Assembly: GCA_029975965.1 (NCBI GenBank)
Contig: JARKOV010000171.1
Span: forward strand, 1-48,019
From: Anaerolinea sp.
Lineage (GTDB): Bacteria > Chloroflexota > Anaerolineae > Anaerolineales > Anaerolineaceae
DNA length: 48,019 nt
Reading direction: 5' to 3'
The notes under the pieces are model-generated. The model was not told the DNA's origin, did no database searches, and saw nothing but the letters and a program-made list of their open reading frames with translations. The position numbers were made by a program, and so were the translations under genes. Of this stretch, positions 35,053 through 41,454 are shown one piece after another; within the stretch, counting starts at the first letter, position 1; each line of letters starts with the position of its first letter.

Positions 35053-35073
35053 CAACCAGTCAGTTGATATTGG

Positions 35074-35112
35074 ATGGGCAATTTTGAGGGCTTTGTCCCC
35101 AAAATTGCCCAT
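35074..35112 (+). repeat. Long inverted repeat after the lipoprotein gene
   Basis: ATGGGCAATTTTG (35074-35086) pairs exactly with CAAAATTGCCCAT (35100-35112); the 13-nt middle also pairs in part (GGG/CCC). Its GGGCTTTGTCCCC core recalls family-1 element copy B. ATATTGG occurs on both sides (35067-35073 and 35117-35123). It may be a terminator or a further small element. Confidence 0.5.
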
Positions 35113-35292
35113 TCATATATTGGGCAGGGTACTGAGTGCGGTGACACCCATCACGATCGAATTTCGCGAAGGTGCTATCGCCTAAGAAAACACCCCTGCT
35201 CTTCCATTTTTGGGATGAGTATTCGAGCGCAGCTCGAAAAGCTCAACATCCGGCACAAGAAGATTTACAAGGCGAAAATGACACCCCAGGCG

Positions 35293-36030
35293 CTACTTCG
35301 TGACATAGAAATCCAGCATCTGATGGGGCGCATTGTGCGGCGTGTGGTGCCTGATTTCGAGAACCTGAGCCCCTAGAGCGAGCAGATGCGACACAACCAG
35401 AGGTTTGGGGATAAAGTGCACCTGCTGAGGGTAAAGCTTCAAACGATGGTAAAGGAAGGTGTCCGCAATGCCGATCTTGCTCAGGAAATGATACAGACGG
35501 CGGCGCGGCTGCAATCGATACATTAATCGAATATGGTGCAGCGCGCTGAAAACCAGTAGACCCCCAGGGCGGAGCACTCGTACGAACTCCGCCAATAAAT
35601 CAAGCGCTATTCCCCGATCCGCGATGTGTTGCAGCACGCCCCATGAAAAGACCATGTCCAGAGAGTCGTTGGGCATGTCCAGGTGGGCGCCAGAACTGAC
35701 CGCGAAAGTGGAATTCGGCAGGGCGGCGTGTATCTCACGGGCCTTGGCAATCAGGCTCTCGGAGATGTCCAGGCCAGCATAATGCTCAAAATGAGCTCGG
35801 AAGCCGCGGGTTAATCGGCCCGCGCCGCATCCAAAGTCTAACACCCTCTCGTACCGCTGGGGAACCCCCAGTTGGTTGGCAGTAGCCATGACGTGGGCGA
35901 CCTGGTGATCGCCCGTCTGCAGAAAAGCTTCAAGGTCCCAGGTATTAAACCGGTTGGTGCCGGTCATAGCCCACAGGGGGTCAAGTTGACCGAGAGCTTC
36001 CCATTGGCGTTTGTTTTCTCGGTGACTCAT
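35293..36030 (-). CDS. SAM-dependent methyltransferase (class I)
   Basis: A 245-residue methyltransferase of the UbiE/Methyltransf_11 type. Motif I is VLDFGCGAGRLTRGF, then GLDISESLI with the acidic loop end, SLDMVFSWGVLQHI as motif II and LRPGGLLVFSALHH as motif III. A C-terminal part (from about 170) would carry the acceptor site: it has several His residues (ALHHIRL, IRHHTPHN). The methyl acceptor is unknown. It reads away from the lipoprotein gene and has no operon partner. Confidence 0.88.
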   Translation of the reverse strand: MSHRENKRQWEALGQLDPLWAMTGTNRFNTWDLEAFLQTGDHQVAHVMATANQLGVPQRYERVLDFGCGAGRLTRGFRAHFEHYAGLDISESLIAKAREIHAALPNSTFAVSSGAHLDMPNDSLDMVFSWGVLQHIADRGIALDLLAEFVRVLRPGGLLVFSALHHIRLMYRLQPRRRLYHFLSKIGIADTFLYHRLKLYPQQVHFIPKPLVVSHLLALGAQVLEIRHHTPHNAPHQMLDFYVTK

Positions 36031-36416
36031 CGATACCTTCCTGGTAGTTTATGGGAAAGCGATCAATCATCGGGTCTGCTGTAATTGGCTAAAACCGAAT
36101 ATAACATGAAAAAATTCCGGAATTAAGGGCGCTGTACAAACTTTTAACTGCTCAGAGAGTAGCAGGGAAGTTCCTCTTTCACCTCAGGCTGAGCAGTTAC
36201 CAAACTCTATTGATTCTATGGGGAAGGCGGCGTGCCGCGGGTATACGCAGCTTCACCGGGCCGTCCCGGTTGGAATCCTGCGACTACCAATCACCAGCGA
36301 TGGCAGGAGGCTCCAGATGGAGAGGAGCACCGGTTCGGGAACAGAAAATACCCGAATCCGGTCTCTCCGGGCCGGCAGGCAAAAATTAGAATTTGCTCCC
36401 TGGGGGAGCGGAGGCC
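36031..36416. other. Intergenic stretch with a repeat
   Basis: It holds the family-2 element at 36145-36200. A short stretch near 36210-36400 has no convincing gene or RNA. Nothing else is supported. Confidence 0.55.
36145..36200. mobile_element. MITE-like element, family 2, best copy
   Basis: A 56-bp element with perfect 11-bp ends: TAACTGCTCAG (36145-36155) and CTGAGCAGTTA (36189-36199). It is flanked by CAAACTTT (36137-36144) and CAAACTCT (36201-36208), 7 of 8 matching, like an aged 8-bp target duplication. Confidence 0.65.
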
Positions 36417-36866
36417 TCAGCTCACCGCTTTTTTCACCAGCGCGGCGATCTTCTCCTCTTCGGCGGGGGTCAGCTCCGTCAGCGCGAAGGAAGTCGGCCA
36501 CAGGGCGCCTTCGTCGAGGTTTGCCACATCGCTGAAGCCGAGCGTGGCGTACCGCGAGTTGAATTTGTGCGCGCTTTGAAAAAAGCAGACGACCTTGCCG
36601 TCCCTGGCATACGCGGGCATCCCGTACCAGGTTTTCGGTGCAAGGACCGGCGCGCTGGCTTTGATGAGCGCATGGAGCCGCTCGGCCATGCTGCGCTCCG
36701 GCTCCGGCATCTCGGCGATCTTGGCGAGCACGGCGCTTTCGCCGGCTGCCCTGTCCTTGTCCATGCGCGCTTCCGCCTTCAGCTCTTTAGCGCGCTCCTT
36801 CATTGCGGCGCGTTCCTCGGCGGTGAAGCCCTCGGCTTTCTTGGTGGTGTTCTTATCTGAATCCAT
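36417..36866 (-). CDS. DUF1801/YdhG-like protein
   Basis: A 149-residue soluble protein of the DUF1801 (YdhG-like) family, similar in fold to frataxin-like proteins. It has a charged N-terminal helix (about 1-45, [22 protein letters not shown]), then [47 protein letters not shown], the family core. I chose ATG 36866 because GGAAGGAG lies 7 nt upstream; an in-frame ATG 78 nt earlier would add an unlikely basic lead. Members may bind metals or small ligands; the function is unknown. Confidence 0.85.
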   Translation of the reverse strand: MDSDKNTTKKAEGFTAEERAAMKERAKELKAEARMDKDRAAGESAVLAKIAEMPEPERSMAERLHALIKASAPVLAPKTWYGMPAYARDGKVVCFFQSAHKFNSRYATLGFSDVANLDEGALWPTSFALTELTPAEEEKIAALVKKAVS

Positions 36867-37120
36867 GATGATCTCCTTCCGTTTACCTCGATTCGTGCGC
36901 GCAAGGCAGCCTGTAGAAATGGAAGCACATCGGTTCGGATGCATCGATCACTGCGCTAGACCCTTGCCCTGCGCCACACGTTAAATATACCGCAAATTCA
37001 CGGCATATTTAGATATATTTAGTCTTGATTAACCTTGCAGGATAGGGCGATTGCAAGAGGGAAAATGGTCTGATCTTCTTCAAATGACCTGGCAATGGTT
37101 TTCAGAGTCGCCTGTTGTTT

Positions 37121-37213
37121 CTACAGGCTTTGAACCAGGGCAAAGACCATGGTTAATATCAGTACTGCCACACCGATACCGATGGCAAGCTGGGTGGAGA
37201 CTCTTTGACGCAT
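37121..37213 (-). CDS. 30-aa membrane peptide coupled to the ferric-reductase-like gene
   Basis: MRQRVSTQLAIGIGVAVLIL and then TMVFALVQSL: a basic lead of four residues and one membrane helix (about 8-29). It was found by reading the strand; it is too short for usual ORF cut-offs. AGGAGG (complement of 37219-37224) lies 5 nt before the ATG, and its last base is the first base of the upstream gene's stop codon. So it is translated right after that gene, in the same transcript. Possible roles are a small subunit, stabiliser or regulator of the reductase. I know no match. Confidence 0.65.
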   Translation of the reverse strand: MRQRVSTQLAIGIGVAVLILTMVFALVQSL

Positions 37214-37223
37214 GGTTGCCTCC

Positions 37224-38555
37224 TCACACAAGGTCGAAGCGTTCGGAGTGGAAATCGCCGAACGGAACACCCAGTTGGGTCAGGGCATTCTCTACCGCGT
37301 TGATCATGGGCTGGGGACCGCAGATAAAAATTTCTACGACGTTCCGCTTGCTGGTTTTGGGTAAATAGCGCTCTAAGACGGCCCGGGTAACGAAGCCTGT
37401 CTCCCCGGTCCAGTCTGCCGGGGGTTTTTCCAAAACGTGCACCAGGTTCAGGTGGAGTGCGCTCTTAAGCGAGTCAAGTTCTTCGCGGAAGATGATCGAA
37501 TCCCAATCCTTATTGGCGTACAGGAGTGTTACGGGGCGCCTGTCGCCACGATCGGCCATACTGCGCAGCATGCTCATACAGGGGGTGATGCCCACGCCCC
37601 CGGCGACGAAAACGAACTGCTCGGCGTGGGTATGCCGGTCAATGCTGAAGTGACCATAGGGTCCATCCACGTACACCTTCTGACCGGTCGGCAAGCTCTT
37701 GATCTGCCGGGTGAAATCTCCCAATTCTTTGATGGTGAAGGTGAGATGGTCGGGTCGGTGGGCGCTGGACGAGAATGAGAAGGGATGTTCAGCCTCTGCA
37801 AAAGGCGATCGCAAGACAGTGATCCAGGCGAACTGCCCGGGCATGAATTTTAGACCCGTGTGCCCCTCAGGCCGGACGGTCAGACTCCAGGCATTGCCCC
37901 GCTCCGGGGTAACACTTTCCACCACATACGGGCGCCGCAACAGCAGGATCGGCTTGAGGATGCGCACGTAGACCAACAAGCCGATCCAAAAGATGCCATA
38001 GGTGACCCACAGGACCTGTTTCCAGGGGGTGTTGAGGTAATGGCGGGCCAATACCACATGGGTGATTGCCAGCGCCACTACCAGCGTCGCCAGGATGCCA
38101 TGCCAGATGCGCCAGTTGGTATATTCGATTTTCAACGGCTTGCGCCAAACTGAGGCGCCGATCAGCACCATCAGCAATACCACGGCGGTCACCCCGGCTC
38201 GGGCGCGCCAGGGGGCCGAAAACAGGTTCAGCAAGCCCAGGGTATCGGGAGAGAACACAAAAAGAAGCAACGGGTGAGCCAGGATCATCACCATGGCCAC
38301 GAAGGATATCTGGCGGTGAAAGTGATAGACGATATCTGCGCCGTAAGGCGCCTTGAGCCATTTGAAGCGGGCAGTCAGCACAAATTGCAGGGCCATCATG
38401 GCCAATCCGGCGAAGCCTAAAGCCACCGAGAACTCGCGCCAGAATTCCCGCCCTTCTGGCACCGGGCCAACCAACAGGATCACCAGCGGCGCGCTGACCA
38501 GCACCAGGTAAACGATGATCCAGAAGATCCCCTGGACAATGTAAGATTTTTTCAT
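37224..38555 (-). CDS. Ferric-reductase-like flavocytochrome (heme membrane domain + FNR)
   Basis: A 443-residue oxidoreductase that should carry electrons from NAD(P)H through FAD and two membrane hemes. Six membrane helices fill about 8-200, with heme-ligand candidates His78/His80, His94, His152 and His166. A ferredoxin-reductase domain follows: FAD motif HPFSFSS (257-263), NAD(P) motif GGVGITP (319-325) and CGPQPM (about 409-414). There is no C-terminal 2Fe-2S domain. The electron acceptor may be ferric iron, oxygen or a quinone. Downstream comes a 30-aa membrane peptide; upstream is a CBS-pair gene, with MITE copy D between. Confidence 0.9.
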   Translation of the reverse strand: MKKSYIVQGIFWIIVYLVLVSAPLVILLVGPVPEGREFWREFSVALGFAGLAMMALQFVLTARFKWLKAPYGADIVYHFHRQISFVAMVMILAHPLLLFVFSPDTLGLLNLFSAPWRARAGVTAVVLLMVLIGASVWRKPLKIEYTNWRIWHGILATLVVALAITHVVLARHYLNTPWKQVLWVTYGIFWIGLLVYVRILKPILLLRRPYVVESVTPERGNAWSLTVRPEGHTGLKFMPGQFAWITVLRSPFAEAEHPFSFSSSAHRPDHLTFTIKELGDFTRQIKSLPTGQKVYVDGPYGHFSIDRHTHAEQFVFVAGGVGITPCMSMLRSMADRGDRRPVTLLYANKDWDSIIFREELDSLKSALHLNLVHVLEKPPADWTGETGFVTRAVLERYLPKTSKRNVVEIFICGPQPMINAVENALTQLGVPFGDFHSERFDLV

Positions 38556-38590
38556 TGCCCCACCTTTCTACTGTGTTTGGCCCTTGCGAA

Positions 38591-38660
38591 GATTGTGTTT
38601 CAATTTTTCTATAAAATGTGGGGCAAAGCCCGCATTTTACAGAAAATAAATTACACGATC
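38591..38660. mobile_element. MITE-like element, family 1, copy D
   Basis: A 70-bp copy from GATTGTGTTTCAATTTTTCT to AAAATAAATTACACGATC, with perfect 8-bp flanks CTTGCGAA at 38583-38590 and 38661-38668. The hairpin core is AAAATGTGGGGCAAAGCCCGCATTTT. It lies between the CBS stop (38674) and the reductase start (38555), so it may separate their transcripts or insulate them. Confidence 0.88.
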
Positions 38661-38673
38661 CTTGCGAATGCGT

Positions 38674-39108
38674 CTATCGAAATCCCTGGATGTATTTTTC
38701 TAGTTGCACAACCATGAATTGCAGTTCCTCAATGATATCCTTTACCACATCCCCGATGGAGATCATACCGACCAGGCGGTCGCCGTCCACAACCGGCAAA
38801 TGGCGAATGTGGTGGTCCGTCATCAGCGCCATGCAGTCTCTCACCGATTGCTTGGGATTGACGGTAATAACCTCGCGGGTCATCACGTCTTCAATTTTGG
38901 TTTGGGATGCGTCCTTTGCGTGAAATCCCATTTTGTAGGTGAAATCTCGCTCGGTGAATATGCCAACCAGCGAGTTGCCGTCCATCACCACAACCGAGCC
39001 AATCCTGTGTTCGGTAAAAATTTTCAATGCATCGGCCACCGGAGCATCTTTTGAGATCGTCCAAACCGACTGGCCTTTGGTCTTGAGCATTTGCGCAACA
39101 GTGTTCAT
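38674..39108 (-). CDS. CBS-domain pair protein
   Basis: A 144-residue protein with two CBS domains (about 15-65 and 75-130) and short ends. Tell-tale pieces are HRIGSVVVMDGNSLVGIFTERDF and HHIRHLPVVDGDRLVGMISIGDVV. A stand-alone CBS pair binds adenine nucleotides or S-adenosylmethionine and is thought to sense energy state. It lies just upstream of the ferric-reductase-like gene on the same strand, so a regulatory link is possible. TATAAT (complement of 39170-39175) lies about 60 nt before its ATG. Confidence 0.92.
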   Translation of the reverse strand: MNTVAQMLKTKGQSVWTISKDAPVADALKIFTEHRIGSVVVMDGNSLVGIFTERDFTYKMGFHAKDASQTKIEDVMTREVITVNPKQSVRDCMALMTDHHIRHLPVVDGDRLVGMISIGDVVKDIIEELQFMVVQLEKYIQGFR

Positions 39109-39195
39109 CTGACCGCTTCTTCTTCCTGGGTTTGTTTTGTGGGGTCTGATCCCGCGTGTGCTTTTGGCAATTATAATGCAATCCGAAGGCGGTCT

Positions 39196-40020
39196 TCAGC
39201 GTCGCGCCGGCGCCGACCGCCGCGCTCGTGTCGACACCAACAGTCCGACCGCAAGCGCGCCGAGCGGAACGCTGAACCCCAGTAAGGCCCGGTAAGCCAG
39301 AAGCTCGGGCTGGACCAGCGGCTCCGCAAGCCCCTGCAGCGCCACTACGGCGTTTACCCCAATGTGAGCCGCCACCGCCGGCCAGATGCTTCCGCTCAGC
39401 AGGACCAATGCGCCCCACCAGATCGCGACGATGCTCGTTTGAAGGGTGAGCAGCAAGGCAGAAGGGACGCCGGCAGTGTGGGTGAACACTTGCGTGAAGT
39501 GCAAGAACGCGAAGAGCAGGGACGCAACGACCACACTGCCGATTTTCCCAACCGTGGTGTTGCCCCAGGCGCGCGCCAACGCATAAAGCACCAGCCCGCG
39601 GAAGGCGATCTCCTCGCTCAAGCCCACCACGAGCTGTGCGGCGATCACGCTTGGCGAATCGGGCAAGCGAAGCAGGTCAAAAAGGTCAAAGGTTGCCGGG
39701 CGATAGAACGAGCGCAGGCTTGCGCCGGCAAGGTAGATCAACCCTGCCAGGGTCAGCAGCCAGACCTGCCAACGGCCCAACCGCGGGATGCCCGCTGCCG
39801 CCAGCCAGCCCAGGCGCCACAGCAATGCAAGGACGCAAGCTGTGACTGCCAGGCGGCCGATAGAGCCGGTGATCGTGTCGCCGAAAGGCCTGCGGAGCAC
39901 GCCAGAGGCGATGCCCGTAAATGCCAGCAACAGCCCGAACCAGGCGATCGTGAGCACCAGCGCGAAGATGACCGGATGGTTCGGCGCAAGATTCTTGGGA
40001 GCATGCGTTTGGTTTTTCAT
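39196..40020 (-). CDS. CPBP-family intramembrane metalloprotease, second
   Basis: A 274-residue polytopic protein with the CPBP motifs: Glu136-Glu137-x3-Arg141 (EEIAFRG), His174 (FLHFTQ) and His219-x3-Asn223 (HIGVN). It is not a close copy of the CPBP gene at 23-24 kb: the spacing and flanking helices differ. Its start overlaps nothing, and its 3' end lies close to the CBS gene's promoter. Substrate unknown. Confidence 0.88.
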   Translation of the reverse strand: MKNQTHAPKNLAPNHPVIFALVLTIAWFGLLLAFTGIASGVLRRPFGDTITGSIGRLAVTACVLALLWRLGWLAAAGIPRLGRWQVWLLTLAGLIYLAGASLRSFYRPATFDLFDLLRLPDSPSVIAAQLVVGLSEEIAFRGLVLYALARAWGNTTVGKIGSVVVASLLFAFLHFTQVFTHTAGVPSALLLTLQTSIVAIWWGALVLLSGSIWPAVAAHIGVNAVVALQGLAEPLVQPELLAYRALLGFSVPLGALAVGLLVSTRARRSAPARR

Positions 40021-40047
40021 TTTTTAGATTGGGATGAGAGGTGTGGT

Positions 40048-40257
40048 TCAAGTTGCACCACCCCATTTGACACCGTGCAAAGGCAGCCGCGTTCCCAGGC
40101 TGTCGAGCAGCGCCAGATAGGCGGGCGCCATGCTCTCGGGCAACCCATAGCCCTTTGCGAAGGTGTCGGCCCAGGCGACGAGCGCCTGCCGGTCTTCGAC
40201 GGGTTGGATGACCACCGCGAGGGCTGGTGGGGAGAGGTCGGTCAAAATGTCTGGCAT
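40048..40257 (-). pseudogene. GNAT acetyltransferase remnant
   Basis: About 69 codons remain. LVAWADTFAKGYGLPESMAPAYLALLDSLGTRLPLH matches the middle of a two-domain GNAT family in which that stretch is normally followed by YLGYL-GEPVA and the acetyl-CoA site. Here the reading goes to GVKWGGAT and stops, so the catalytic half is missing. No N-terminal domain is visible either, since the TPR gene's stop lies 19 bp upstream. This is a leftover of a lost gene. Confidence 0.6.
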
Positions 40258-40276
40258 GGGCCGATTGTCGATCAGG

Positions 40277-41089
40277 TCACGAGGTTGCCTTTCGCCGGGC
40301 CGCGTAGAATCCGGATTTTTCCTGATCCCCTACCGCCTGATAGAGAAGCTCCAGTTCTTCAAACACATAGGGATCCGGTTCGCCCGCTTCATCGCACTCT
40401 TTTTCGAGGCGCAACTGAATCTCGATCGCCCCCTCCAACCGCCCAAGCGAGCGCAACGTCCAGGCAATCATCCAATGGGCAATGCGGATGTTTTGGGGAT
40501 TCCCACCCTGCTCATGAGCGGCGAGCGCCAGCTTGAATTCGGCAAGTGCGTCTTCATAGCGACCCAAGAGGTGAAGCGCGTATCCGGTGTTGTTGTGGAG
40601 AGCGCCGGCCCACTTTTTTGCGCCCGGCTGAGAGGAGGCCTGCATGAGAGCCATCGCCCTGCGATTCCACTCGACCTGTTCTTCGGGTGCGGTGTCCACG
40701 AAGGTCATCATGTGAAGAGCGTCAATAGCCAGGCTGTCGAGTTTTCCATCTTGTGCCAGCTCAAAAGCGCGCAAAAATGCAGAACGAGCCAGCCCTCTTG
40801 CTTCGCCAGTCTGCGACTCGGGCGGATGCGTGGCAGACGCATGCGTCCGCCCCAACTCGAGATAATAACGCGCCTGTGCTTCGCTGCTTGCATCTGGAAT
40901 TTGCGGCTCGATGTCAGCGAGGATTTGCTGGGCTTGGGAAAAGTCGCGCCGAAGCCCGTACGTTCGAGCGATCTGGGTTTTCAAGATCACGGCGTCATCG
41001 GCAGATGCTGTGGCAAGTGCAGCGCGGAAGCGCTCTTCGCTGACCTCAGGTTGGCTGAAATCCCAAAGTGTCGAAATATCCACCGTCAT
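40277..41089 (-). CDS. TPR-repeat protein, 270 aa
   Basis: A 270-residue soluble helical-repeat protein with several tetratricopeptide-like units. The clearest is WAGALHNNTGYALHLLGRYEDALAEFKLALAAHEQ (about 160-195); others are EAQARYYLELGRTHA and AHWMIAWTLRSLGRLEGAIEIQL. No enzyme domain is present. TPRs serve as protein-binding scaffolds. I chose ATG 41089 because AAGGAG lies 7 nt upstream; the longer reading (from 41188) starts in a poor context. It reads toward the broken GNAT remnant. Confidence 0.82.
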   Translation of the reverse strand: MTVDISTLWDFSQPEVSEERFRAALATASADDAVILKTQIARTYGLRRDFSQAQQILADIEPQIPDASSEAQARYYLELGRTHASATHPPESQTGEARGLARSAFLRAFELAQDGKLDSLAIDALHMMTFVDTAPEEQVEWNRRAMALMQASSQPGAKKWAGALHNNTGYALHLLGRYEDALAEFKLALAAHEQGGNPQNIRIAHWMIAWTLRSLGRLEGAIEIQLRLEKECDEAGEPDPYVFEELELLYQAVGDQEKSGFYAARRKATS

Positions 41090-41441
41090 GGCACATCTCC
41101 TTGTTCGCGATTGGGTTGAGACCAACCCGGCCTGCCGCCCAACGGATGCATCCCGTGCCGCCTTGCGGTTGGACTTAATTATATACAAGCCTGGTAGATA
41201 TTACACCTGTAGACCGGCGGGCTTTCGCCGAAAACAATCCTCCTGCAAGGCAGGTGCAGCCACCCAGAAACCCAACGAACCAAAACTGCGATTCCTGCCA
41301 GAGAGGGGCTGTCCGAGGGTTCTATTTGGACAGCCCCATGGCCAGCGCATGAGATTCAAACGGCGGCAGGGTTATTCGTTCACCGTTGCTGACGCTGGCC
41401 CAAACCGGGGTGAAGTTCATGAGATTCAAACGGCGGCAGGG
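41090..41441. other. Intergenic stretch between TPR gene and giant operon
   Basis: No gene is supported. It holds the hairpin at 41305-41337 and the first copy of the 37-bp direct repeat. Confidence 0.6.
41305..41337 (-). terminator. Hairpin after the giant operon
   Basis: GGGGCTGTCC (41305-41314) pairs exactly with GGACAGCCCC (41328-41337), with a 13-nt loop. It lies about 105 nt after the 712-aa stop codon on its strand. No good T-run is present, so termination may be partial. Confidence 0.5.
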
Positions 41442-41454
41442 TTATTCGTTCACC
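41348..41454. repeat. 37-bp direct repeat, period 70
   Basis: Copies at 41348-41384 and 41418-41454 are identical (start CATGAGATTC, end TTCGTTCACC), 33 nt apart. The right copy contains the stop and last codons of the 712-aa gene; the left copy is an untranslated duplicate after the stop. Confidence 0.88.

Noticed and set aside
35074..35376. A 100-codon frame starting in the inverted repeat after the lipoprotein
   Set aside because: It starts inside the hairpin arm, runs into the methyltransferase gene antisense and has no convincing ribosome site.
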